Shown here one piece after another: positions 18,628 through 25,347 of a stretch of 64,000 nucleotides of DNA (position 1 is the first letter of the stretch; the number at the start of each line of letters is the position of its first letter). The DNA is from Bacillota bacterium (GTDB lineage Bacteria; Bacillota; Clostridia; Lachnospirales; Lachnospiraceae). The position numbers were made by a program, and so were the translations under genes. Where the stretch lies: contig JAEZVF010000083.1 of assembly GCA_023443225.1 (NCBI GenBank), forward strand, positions 8,483 through 72,482, given 5' to 3'. The notes under the pieces are model-generated. The model saw only the letters and a list, made by a program, of their open reading frames with translations, searched no databases and was not told the origin of the DNA.

Positions 18628-18691
18628 TTTCATGCGGAAAAACACATGTTTCATGTAGTAGACGGTTTTTTCGGGGAATAGCTGTTACACT
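18628..18691 (+). promoter_or_regulatory. Direct-repeat promoter, copy 3
   Basis: TTTCATGCGG (18628-18637) and TTTCATGTAG (18649-18658) are 21 bp apart. The AGACGG T-run CGGGGAATAGC block follows, and TACACT (18686-18691) lies 27 bp after repeat 2. It is the closest to copy 2 in sequence and reads toward the precursor-peptide genes. Confidence 0.7.
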
Positions 18692-18748
18692 GAATGAAAA
18701 ACATAGGAGAAGTGGATTGTATCATCTAGGATCGTCAAGATACAGTAA

Positions 18749-18879
18749 AGCGATATTTGGAATGCTAAAGGATAATGTCACTGCAAGAAAAAATCGTAGC
18801 TCTCATTGAGTAGCAACGGGAGTTTCATAAAGAAGATGCCTGTTTCTATCGCAAAATGTTACATAATGGAATCCCATAA
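18749..18879 (+). pseudogene. Relics of two precursor-peptide genes
   Basis: Bases 18749-18775 encode SDIWNAKG plus stop, matching the LNAKG plus stop end of the hidden peptide at 19131-19310; the shared DNA is GAATGCTAAAGGATAATG. Overlapping that stop, an ATG at 18775 opens MSLQEKIVALIE, hits TAG at 18811-18813, then continues in frame as QREFHKEDACFYRKMLHNGIP to TAA at 18877-18879. CAG to TAG would explain the break. The layout (end of one peptide, AAAGGATA, ATG of the next) suggests a former tandem array. Confidence 0.5.
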
Positions 18880-18927
18880 CATGGATAAACAGGCGAAAAT
18901 CAAAGGGTTAAAAAAGGAGGAAACACC

Positions 18928-19158
18928 ATGACACTGCTAGAAAAAATAGAGGCTCTCACTGTGGAGCAGCAGGAGAAAATCGCCGAGGCGAAGAATGAAC
19001 AGGAACTGCTCGCCGCTATCAGCGAGGCCGGTATCGAACTTAAAGACGAAGAGAAAGCGGAGATCGCCAGGATGTACGCACCGGAAGAAGCTTCGAGGGA
19101 ACTCAGTGACGAGGAAGTCAGCCAAGTAAGCGGTGGGGCGTGTACGTTGCCCTATTGA
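18928..19158 (+). CDS. Nif11-type leader precursor peptide with Gly-Gly site
   Basis: The 76-residue peptide starts MTLLEKIEALTVEQQEK. It is acidic and helical, and ends its leader with LSDEEVSQVSGG (Gly-Gly at residues 69-70) before a six-residue tail, ACTLPY. The ELSDEEL.VSGG ending is characteristic of Nif11-like leaders of ribosomally made, modified peptides exported through NHLM-type systems. AAAAGGAGG precedes the ATG. The tail is unusually short for a core. Another reading frame resumes with a second VSGG and a cysteine-containing core just downstream, so the native core may have been lost. No modifying enzyme is in the window. Confidence 0.75.
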   Translation: MTLLEKIEALTVEQQEKIAEAKNEQELLAAISEAGIELKDEEKAEIARMYAPEEASRELSDEEVSQVSGGACTLPY

Positions 19159-19310
19159 AAGTGGTATCTGGTGGCTTTAAACACTACTGTAAATGGAGGC
19201 AATATTGGGATAATAACGGTGAAGGCCTTATATATTGCGGCGAGTTGGGTGTAAACTATTCGTTACATAAATCACCATGTGATAATTGTAATTTGAATGC
19301 TAAAGGATAA
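19131..19310 (+). pseudogene. Out-of-frame second core peptide with Gly-Gly site
   Basis: One frame is open from 19131 to TAA at 19308-19310. It contains LLKVVSGG and then 44 residues beginning FKHYCKWRQYWDNN, with cysteines at core positions 5, 21, 35 and 38 and ending NLNAKG. It has no start codon with a ribosome site (TTG at 19155 only). It overlaps the end of the 18928 gene in another frame. This looks like the 3' half of a second precursor joined to the first by a deletion or frameshift. Confidence 0.55.
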
Positions 19311-19325
19311 TGACAGTTACGCAAA

Positions 19326-19357
19326 GTCTGCCTTTCCTGATTGGAGGGCAGGCTTTT
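19326..19357 (+). terminator. Terminator after the peptide genes, hairpin copy 3
   Basis: CTGCC...GGCAG with a loop containing TTTCCTGATTGGA, followed by GCTTTTGTGGCTTTT. It resembles the hairpins at 3392 and 10410 but is less regular, and here a T-rich tail is present. Confidence 0.6.
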
Positions 19358-19414
19358 GTGGCTTTTAACGGATGCTTCAGGCAACAGGATACTGACTAAT
19401 TTTTTAGTCCTGTC

Positions 19415-20086
19415 ATGACACCAGCAGGAGCGACAGGACCAGTAGGCCCACCCGGAGCAACAGGCCCAGCAGGTCCACAAGGAGAACAAGGTCCAGCAGG
19501 CCCACCCGGAGCAACAGGAGCAACGGGTTCTATGGGCCCAGCTGGAGCAACAGGCCCTGTAGGAGCAACAGGCCCTGCAGGAGCAACTGGTTTAACGGGA
19601 CCGACGGGTGCAACAGGACCAGCAGGTCCACAAGGAGAACAAGGTGTGCCAGGTCCGGCTGGAGGATTGGAAAGTTTTGTATACCGATATAGTACAAATT
19701 GTACACTCACTCTTTTTGGTGGTGATGATTTCCAATTTGGATGTGGTAATGTACCAACTGTACCAAACGGAATCACCATGCCAAATGATACCGAAACTGT
19801 ATTAAGTGAGGCAGGCTATTATGAAATATCATTCCGAGCATATGTAATCGGTGCACTTACTTCAATATCCATTAACGTTAACGGTGCACCTGTTCCGGGA
19901 GGTACTGCAGGTACGTTGGCAACAACAGATGTTGTAGAAATTGATGCGATTATTGAAATAGAAAAAAGAGATGCACCGGCAACTATAACAATATCAAATA
20001 ATTCCTTTGCAACCATTGGATTCTCGACACTTCCTCCAGGCAGTATAGTAACTTCACTTATTATTAAGAAATTATCAGATTGCTAG
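19415..20086 (+). CDS. Collagen-like protein, probably 5'-truncated
   Basis: The 223 codons begin MTPAGATGPVGPPGATG: about 80 residues of Gly-X-Y triplets, mostly GAT/GPA/GPQ, then a beta-rich C-terminal domain of about 140 residues (YRYSTNCTLTLFGG ... LIIKKLSDC). This resembles BclA-type exosporium or surface glycoproteins, whose collagen stalk trimerises. The usual N-terminal targeting segment is absent, no ribosome site precedes the ATG, and a stop codon lies three codons upstream. The 5' end was probably lost or the gene is silent. Confidence 0.7.
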   Translation: MTPAGATGPVGPPGATGPAGPQGEQGPAGPPGATGATGSMGPAGATGPVGATGPAGATGLTGPTGATGPAGPQGEQGVPGPAGGLESFVYRYSTNCTLTLFGGDDFQFGCGNVPTVPNGITMPNDTETVLSEAGYYEISFRAYVIGALTSISINVNGAPVPGGTAGTLATTDVVEIDAIIEIEKRDAPATITISNNSFATIGFSTLPPGSIVTSLIIKKLSDC

Positions 20087-20118
20087 TATAAGCATAACAA
20101 TGTTATTATAATAAATAG

Positions 20119-20154
20119 AAGAATACCAGCCCAAGAAAGTGGGTTGGTATTCTT
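20119..20154 (+). terminator. Terminator after the collagen-like gene
   Basis: AAGAATACCAGCCCA pairs with TGGGTTGGTATTCTT (one G-T pair) around AGAAAG. It is a strong stem followed by A/T-rich DNA. Confidence 0.8.
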
Positions 20155-20185
20155 AAAATTTAATCATACAAATATTACATTTCAA

Positions 20186-20220
20186 TTGACATTAAGCCAA
20201 ATATTAAATATACTAGTATA
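20186..20220 (+). promoter_or_regulatory. uxuA promoter with palindrome over the -10
   Basis: TTGACA (20186-20191), a 17-bp spacer and TATACT (20209-20214) form a near-consensus housekeeping promoter. A perfect 12-bp palindrome TATACTAGTATA (20209-20220) covers the -10. It is a likely operator for the downstream GntR regulator; which regulator binds is inference. Confidence 0.75.
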
Positions 20221-20257
20221 CAAGACAATACAAGTAATCATATGGAGGTACAATAAG

Positions 20258-21325
20258 ATGCAAATGACACTACGTTGGTTTGGAAGTAGACATGATACTG
20301 TCACTTTGGAGCAAATTGGACAAATTCCAGGTGTAAACAGCGTGATAACTACTCTATATGACATTCCGGTTGGGGAAGTTTGGCCTATAGAAGAAATACA
20401 TAAAATCAAAGAGGAAGTGGAAGCTGCAGGTCTTAAAATAGCAGGCATAGAAAGTGTCAATATTCATGATTCAATTAAAATAGGTTCACCTGAAAGAGAG
20501 CATCACATCGATAATTATATAGCCACATTAGAGAATTTAGGTAAATCAGATATCCATTTGGTTTGCTATAATTTCATGCCGGTTTTTGACTGGACCAGAT
20601 CAGACCTGGCAAAGGTGAGGCCAGATGGATCTACCGTACTATCCTATGATCAGGAATTGATTAATAAAATTAATCCGGATACTATGTTTGAGCAGTTTGA
20701 ACAAAATAGCAATGGATTTGTAATGCCAGGTTGGGAGCCAGAAAGACTTGTTCATGTGAAAAAGCTATTTGCCGAGTATAAAGGTGTTGATAATGAAAAG
20801 TTATTTGATAATCTGGTATACTTTTTAAATAGAATTCGTCCAGTATGCGAGGAATACGATATCATGATGGGAATTCATCCAGATGATCCACCATGGCCTG
20901 TTTTTAATCTGCCACGTATTATTAATAATAAGGATAATATTATGAAACTACTTAATGCTGTAGATGCAAAGTTTAATGGGCTTACGTTATGTACTGGTTC
21001 CTATGGTTCGAATCCAGAGAATGATATTTGTGAAATGATTCGTGCTGCAAAGGGAAGAATCCATTTTGCGCATGTTCGTAATATCAAACACCTTGCCCCA
21101 GGAAAATTTGATGAAGCTGCTCATTTATCCAGTGATGGTTCTTTTGATATGTATGCTATCATGAAAACGCTAAATGAAATTGGGTTTGAAGGACCCGTAC
21201 GTCCTGATCATGGACGGGCAATCTGGGGTGAAGTTGCGATGCCGGGATATGGTTTATTTGATCGTGCTCTTGGAGCCACTTATCTAAATGGCTTAATTGA
21301 AGCAATTAGAAAATCGTCATGCTAA
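20258..21325 (+). CDS. uxuA: Mannonate dehydratase
   Basis: The 355-residue enzyme dehydrates D-mannonate to 2-keto-3-deoxygluconate in hexuronate breakdown. Family hallmarks are MQMTLRWFGSRHDTVTLEQI at the start, YDIPVGEVWP, GIHPDDPPWP (metal site), TLCTGSYGS, HFAHVRN and the C-terminal RPDHGRAIWGE. The start at 20258 is set by TGGAGG eight bases upstream; the frame extends back to 20144 across the promoter and is not coding there. It is followed by a GntR regulator, consistent with a small uronate-controlled unit. Confidence 0.95.
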   Translation: MQMTLRWFGSRHDTVTLEQIGQIPGVNSVITTLYDIPVGEVWPIEEIHKIKEEVEAAGLKIAGIESVNIHDSIKIGSPEREHHIDNYIATLENLGKSDIHLVCYNFMPVFDWTRSDLAKVRPDGSTVLSYDQELINKINPDTMFEQFEQNSNGFVMPGWEPERLVHVKKLFAEYKGVDNEKLFDNLVYFLNRIRPVCEEYDIMMGIHPDDPPWPVFNLPRIINNKDNIMKLLNAVDAKFNGLTLCTGSYGSNPENDICEMIRAAKGRIHFAHVRNIKHLAPGKFDEAAHLSSDGSFDMYAIMKTLNEIGFEGPVRPDHGRAIWGEVAMPGYGLFDRALGATYLNGLIEAIRKSSC

Positions 21326-21426
21326 TAAAGGTTGTTCTCTCTAGGCCAAAAAGCTGTCATAAACACTCAAAAAAGAACCTTGACGAAAGTCAGATTATGG
21401 TATAGCCTGTAATGGGAGGTAAGTTT

Positions 21427-22104
21427 ATGTATGTTATGAAGCGTGAAGGAAAAGAAACTGCTAGAGAGTTTGCTTTTCGTGTAATTAAATATAATATTAT
21501 CTCATTAGAATTGGTGCCGGGAAGTATGGTAAGTGAGAATGAATTAGCTATGGAAATTGGGGTAAGCAGGACGCCAATCCGAGAGGCATTAATTGAATTA
21601 AGCAAATTAAAAGTAGTTGAGATATATCCTCAAAAGGGTAGTTGCATATCACTTATTGACAGTGAATTAGTAGAAGAAGCAAGATTTGTGCGCTTAATTT
21701 TGGAGAATTCCATTGTTGAAATGGCATGTGATGTAGCAACCGAAGAAAGCCTCCTTGCGTTAGAAGAGAATATAAAACTACAAGAGTTTTATTTAAAATA
21801 TCCTACAAAGGACAAGCTTTTACAATTAGATAATGAGTTTCATCAATTGTTGTTTGAAATATGTAAGAAAGAATTTACGTATGATTTGTTAAGCGGTATG
21901 ATGACACATTTCGATCGTGTTCGAAGATTAAGCTTGTTGATTATTAAAGATACCAAGAATCTATCTGATCATAGCTCTTTGGTTGAGGCCATAAGAAATA
22001 AAGATAAGAAATTGAGTAAGGAAATTATTACAAAGCATTTATCTAGATATAAGGTAGACGAGCAGGAATTGAAAAAACAATATCCTAATTATTTTAAAAA
22101 GTAA
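21427..22104 (+). CDS. GntR/FadR-family regulator, likely of uxuA
   Basis: The 225-residue protein has an N-terminal winged helix (SENELAMEIGVSRTPIREAL) and a C-terminal FCD all-helical ligand domain (LILENSIVEMACD, LDNEFHQLLFEIC with metal-ligand histidine). The start at 21427 is chosen over 21412 because GGGAGG sits six bases before it. FCD regulators next to uxuA usually respond to uronates or aldonates. A weak TTGACG/TATAGC promoter may lie at about 21380. Confidence 0.88.
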   Translation: MYVMKREGKETAREFAFRVIKYNIISLELVPGSMVSENELAMEIGVSRTPIREALIELSKLKVVEIYPQKGSCISLIDSELVEEARFVRLILENSIVEMACDVATEESLLALEENIKLQEFYLKYPTKDKLLQLDNEFHQLLFEICKKEFTYDLLSGMMTHFDRVRRLSLLIIKDTKNLSDHSSLVEAIRNKDKKLSKEIITKHLSRYKVDEQELKKQYPNYFKK

Positions 22105-22119
22105 TCATATAACACAGTT

Positions 22120-22158
22120 AAACCAGAGGGTATCTAGCACAAATATCCTCTGGTTTTT
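22120..22158 (+). terminator. Terminator after the GntR gene
   Basis: AACCAGAGGGTAT pairs with ATATCCTCTGGTT, followed by TTTCG. Confidence 0.85.
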
Positions 22159-22266
22159 CGTTTCAGCGTTACTGGAAGAAAAAATTGATAGCAAAGAGAA
22201 AAGGTTTGTGCTAGACTTATAAGACGTAGAAAATTACAAGACCCCATTTGTATAGGAGAAAATGAA

Positions 22267-23025
22267 ATGTTAAATCAATTTTCAAGAACTGAATTGTTAT
22301 TTGGAAACGAAGCAATGGAGAAATTAAGCCAGTCACGGGTTGCCATATTTGGCATAGGCGGCGTAGGTGGATATACGGTTGAAGCATTGGTTAGAAGTGG
22401 AATAGGAACCTTTGATATATTTGATGATGATAAAGTTTGTCTTACCAACATTAACCGTCAGATTATTGCAACAAGAAAAACGGTTGGGAAATACAAAGTA
22501 GAAGTTATGCGGGATAGAATACTTGAAATCAATCCCAAAGCGGTAGTGAATATGCATCAGACATTTTATATGCCGGAAGTTGCAGATCAGTATGACTTTT
22601 CTGAATACAGTTATGTTGTGGATGCAATTGATACAGTTACTGGAAAAATAGAACTTGTGCTACGAGCAAAGCAATGTAATGTGCCAATCATCAGTTGTAT
22701 GGGAGCTGGTAATAAAATGGATCCAACAAAATTAGAAGTAGCAGATATTTATAAGACCTCGGTTTGTCCATTAGCTAAAGTTATGCGGAAAGAATTACGT
22801 ACCAGAGGAGTGGATAGCTTAAAGGTAGTATATTCAAAAGAATTACCAAGAAAGCCAATGGAGGACATGTCCATTAGCTGTAAAAGTCATTGTATTTGCC
22901 CACCTGATGTACAGAGAAAATGTACGGATAAAAGACAGATTCCGGGCAGCAACGCATTTGTTCCTTCTGTAGCAGGTTTAATCATTGCTGGAGAGGTTAT
23001 AAAAGATATCACAGGGATAAGATAA
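22267..23025 (+). CDS. tcdA: tRNA threonylcarbamoyladenosine dehydratase
   Basis: The 252-residue E1-like enzyme uses ATP to cyclise t6A37 in tRNA. The Rossmann motif GIGGVGGYTVEALVRSG, the ATP-site arginine in NINRQI, DAIDTVTGK and the tail SNAFVPSVAGLIIAGEV are typical of TcdA/CsdL. Two cysteine pairs (CKSHC, CPPD...KC) are characteristic of clostridial members. The ATG follows a weak GGAGAAAATGAA site. It is followed after 38 bases by an EamA transporter. Confidence 0.9.
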   Translation: MLNQFSRTELLFGNEAMEKLSQSRVAIFGIGGVGGYTVEALVRSGIGTFDIFDDDKVCLTNINRQIIATRKTVGKYKVEVMRDRILEINPKAVVNMHQTFYMPEVADQYDFSEYSYVVDAIDTVTGKIELVLRAKQCNVPIISCMGAGNKMDPTKLEVADIYKTSVCPLAKVMRKELRTRGVDSLKVVYSKELPRKPMEDMSISCKSHCICPPDVQRKCTDKRQIPGSNAFVPSVAGLIIAGEVIKDITGIR

Positions 23026-23063
23026 TAGTTCGACAATACACAAAGGAAAGTAGACATAGAAGA

Positions 23064-23972
23064 ATGAAATACTCAGATAAATTAATTGGTCATATATTAG
23101 CATCTTTAACTATTATTGTATGGGGGACTACCTTCATATCAAGCAAAATTTTACTTGGGGAGTTTACCCCTTTACAGGTTATGATTATGCGTTTTGTAAT
23201 TGCCTACGTAACCTTGTTATTGATAAGTCATAAAGGAATGAAAACAACTTGGCGAGAAGAACTTACCTTCTTCTCCTTAGCCATACTGGGAACAACCTTG
23301 TATTTTCTTTTTGAAAACAAGGCATTAACCCTTACTTTTGCGTCTAATGTCAGCATAATCTTATCTATTGCCCCGATTTTTACTGCAATACTTGCACATT
23401 TCTTTACGAAGGATGAAAAAATTCATAAGACATTAATACAAGGTTCTTTGATAGCCTTTGCAGGTGTTGCACTTGTAGTATTTAATGGTACGGTAATTCT
23501 AAAATTAAGTCCAATCGGAGATATCCTTTCCTTTGGTGCTGCTTTGTGCTGGGCAATTTATTCAGTAATTCTAAAAAAACAGGTGTGTAAGTATGAATCT
23601 GTATATTTGACTAGAAAGGTCCTTTTTTATTCCATACTTACAACCATACCCTTACTTTTCATGGAAAATAAGCGATTCCCAATACAAGAAATTTTTCAAT
23701 CATCATACTGGCTTCATTTATTGTTTCTAGGAGCGATTGGAAGCGGGCTCTGTTATGTGGCATGGAATCTAGCAACAAATAAACTGGGAATTGTAACAAC
23801 AAATAATTATATCTATCTTAGTCCATTTATTACCATGATGGCAGCAGGTTTGATGTTACATGAAACGGTGACTGTAATGGGTGTTTTTGGTGCAATTCTA
23901 ATTATTCTAGGTGTAGTAGTTGCTGGTACGGATAAAAAAACACTTATAAAAATAAAGAGTAAATTTAAATAA
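23064..23972 (+). CDS. EamA/DMT-family transporter
   Basis: The 302-residue protein has ten predicted membrane segments in two EamA repeats (IIVWGTTFISSKILL ... FLFENKALTLTFASNVSII; second repeat from SFGAALCWAIYSVILKK). Members export amino acids or metabolites; the substrate cannot be told from sequence. Confidence 0.88.
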   Translation: MKYSDKLIGHILASLTIIVWGTTFISSKILLGEFTPLQVMIMRFVIAYVTLLLISHKGMKTTWREELTFFSLAILGTTLYFLFENKALTLTFASNVSIILSIAPIFTAILAHFFTKDEKIHKTLIQGSLIAFAGVALVVFNGTVILKLSPIGDILSFGAALCWAIYSVILKKQVCKYESVYLTRKVLFYSILTTIPLLFMENKRFPIQEIFQSSYWLHLLFLGAIGSGLCYVAWNLATNKLGIVTTNNYIYLSPFITMMAAGLMLHETVTVMGVFGAILIILGVVVAGTDKKTLIKIKSKFK

Positions 23973-24030
23973 ATAAGAATTATGAAAATAGGAAGAAAGG
24001 CAATTTGCAGCTAACTGCAATGGTAGACCA

Positions 24031-25182
24031 ATGAAATTATTACATATTTCAGATCTGCATATTGGAAAAAAGCTTCGGGAAGCAGATTTTACGCAGGACC
24101 AAATCTACATATTGGACGAGATTATACAGATTATCGATAATGAAAAACCGGATGGTATTATGATTGCCGGTGACATATACGATCGAAGTGTACCCCCTGC
24201 AAATGCTGTTATTCTATTTGATGATTTTCTAACTAAGCTGGAGAAGAGAAACCTAAAGGTCTTTATTGTTAGTGGTAATCATGATTCGCCAGAACGATTA
24301 AATTACGGAAAAGAAATTCTAGGGAAAAATCAGATCTATATTGCTGGAACATTTCATGGAGAGATTGATAAGGTAATTTTGGAAGACGAATACGGTATTC
24401 TTAATGTATATATGCTGCCTTATATTAAACCGTCTGTTGTTTCAAATTATTATAAGGAAAAAGAAATCAGTACTTATGAAGCAGCAGCAAGGCTGGTAAT
24501 TGAATCGACTAATGTTGACCAGTCACAGCGAAATATACTGATTGCACATCAATTTGTAACCAATGCCGGTGCAGAACCGGAAAGGTCCGACTCTGAAGTT
24601 TTATCCATTGGAGGACTGGATAATATCGATGTTTCCGTTTTTGATGCATTTGATTATGTAGCCCTTGGACATATTCATGGGCCGCAAAAGATTGGAAGGG
24701 ACTGTGTAAGGTATTCCGGAACACCGTTAAAATACTCCTTCTCCGAATGCAACCAAAAGAAATCAGTTACCTGTATCGAAATTGGGGAAAAGAATCAGAT
24801 TAAAATAAACCTGATACCACTTCATCCCTTGAAAGACATGCGAGTTTTGAAAGATAAGTTGGACAACCTTTTAAACGATAAAAAATACCTTGATGGTAAT
24901 TGTGAAGATTACATCCATGCCATAATTACGGATGAAGAAGACCTTTATGATCCTATCGGCAAATTACGTACGGTTTATCCTAATATTTTATTGTTGGAAG
25001 TAGAAAATGCAAAATCAAAAGTCAATGAAAATTCTAAAACGTCTGCTTCTGGGGATGTTGCAAGCAGAAGTCCTATGGATTTATTCCGTGAGTTTTATAT
25101 CAATCAGAATAATGTTGATTTAACAGAAACACAGGAAGAAGTACTAAAGCAAATCATGGAGGAAATCTCCGGAGATTTTTGA
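24031..25182 (+). CDS. sbcD: Exonuclease SbcD subunit
   Basis: The 383-residue protein is the calcineurin-like nuclease subunit of SbcCD (Mre11 homologue). Metal-binding motifs are visible: ISDLHIG, AGDIYDRSVPP, VSGNHDSPERL, LIAHQF and ALGHIHGPQ. It acts with SbcC on DNA hairpins and blocked ends. There is no strong ribosome site at the ATG. sbcC follows after 165 bases rather than overlapping as in many genomes. Confidence 0.95.
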   Translation: MKLLHISDLHIGKKLREADFTQDQIYILDEIIQIIDNEKPDGIMIAGDIYDRSVPPANAVILFDDFLTKLEKRNLKVFIVSGNHDSPERLNYGKEILGKNQIYIAGTFHGEIDKVILEDEYGILNVYMLPYIKPSVVSNYYKEKEISTYEAAARLVIESTNVDQSQRNILIAHQFVTNAGAEPERSDSEVLSIGGLDNIDVSVFDAFDYVALGHIHGPQKIGRDCVRYSGTPLKYSFSECNQKKSVTCIEIGEKNQIKINLIPLHPLKDMRVLKDKLDNLLNDKKYLDGNCEDYIHAIITDEEDLYDPIGKLRTVYPNILLLEVENAKSKVNENSKTSASGDVASRSPMDLFREFYINQNNVDLTETQEEVLKQIMEEISGDF

Positions 25183-25287
25183 TAGTGCAATGCACTTGTG
25201 TATGTGTATTTTCATGCACTTGCGCATGTGCAGTGCGTGTATACACGGGTAAGGAAGAAGAACAGGCGAAAAGAAATGATCTAGATA

Positions 25288-25336
25288 GAAAGGATGCCAC
25301 TTATCAATTTTTTTCACCATATTAATTTGTGGCAAT
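25288..25336 (+). repeat. 49-nt repeat, copy A, upstream of sbcC
   Basis: GAAAGGATGCCACTTATC opens and TTGTGGCAAT closes a 49-nt element that recurs at 32860-32908 with about 85% identity. TGCCAC and GTGGCA can pair across a loop of about 30 nt. It ends 11 bases before the sbcC ATG, so it lies in the mRNA leader. Confidence 0.65.
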
Positions 25337-25347
25337 GGGGCTAAAAT

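Noticed and set aside
18609..18809. 66-codon plus-strand ORF across direct-repeat promoter copy 3
   Set aside because: It reads through the promoter elements and has no ribosome site. The peptide relics in another frame explain the coding character.
5481..18813. Amber codons as sense codons (for example pyrrolysine)
   Set aside because: TAG ends other genes in the window normally, no pyl genes are seen, and only two cases exist in a decaying block; simple nonsense mutation is more likely.
20144..20257. N-terminal extension of UxuA
   Set aside because: The interval contains a near-consensus promoter and a terminator arm, and GGAGG precedes 20258.
25183..25260. Structured RNA in the alternating purine/pyrimidine stretch before sbcC
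   Set aside because: The GTGCA/TGCAC repeats are short and overlapping, and explainable as low-complexity sequence; no stable conserved fold could be argued.
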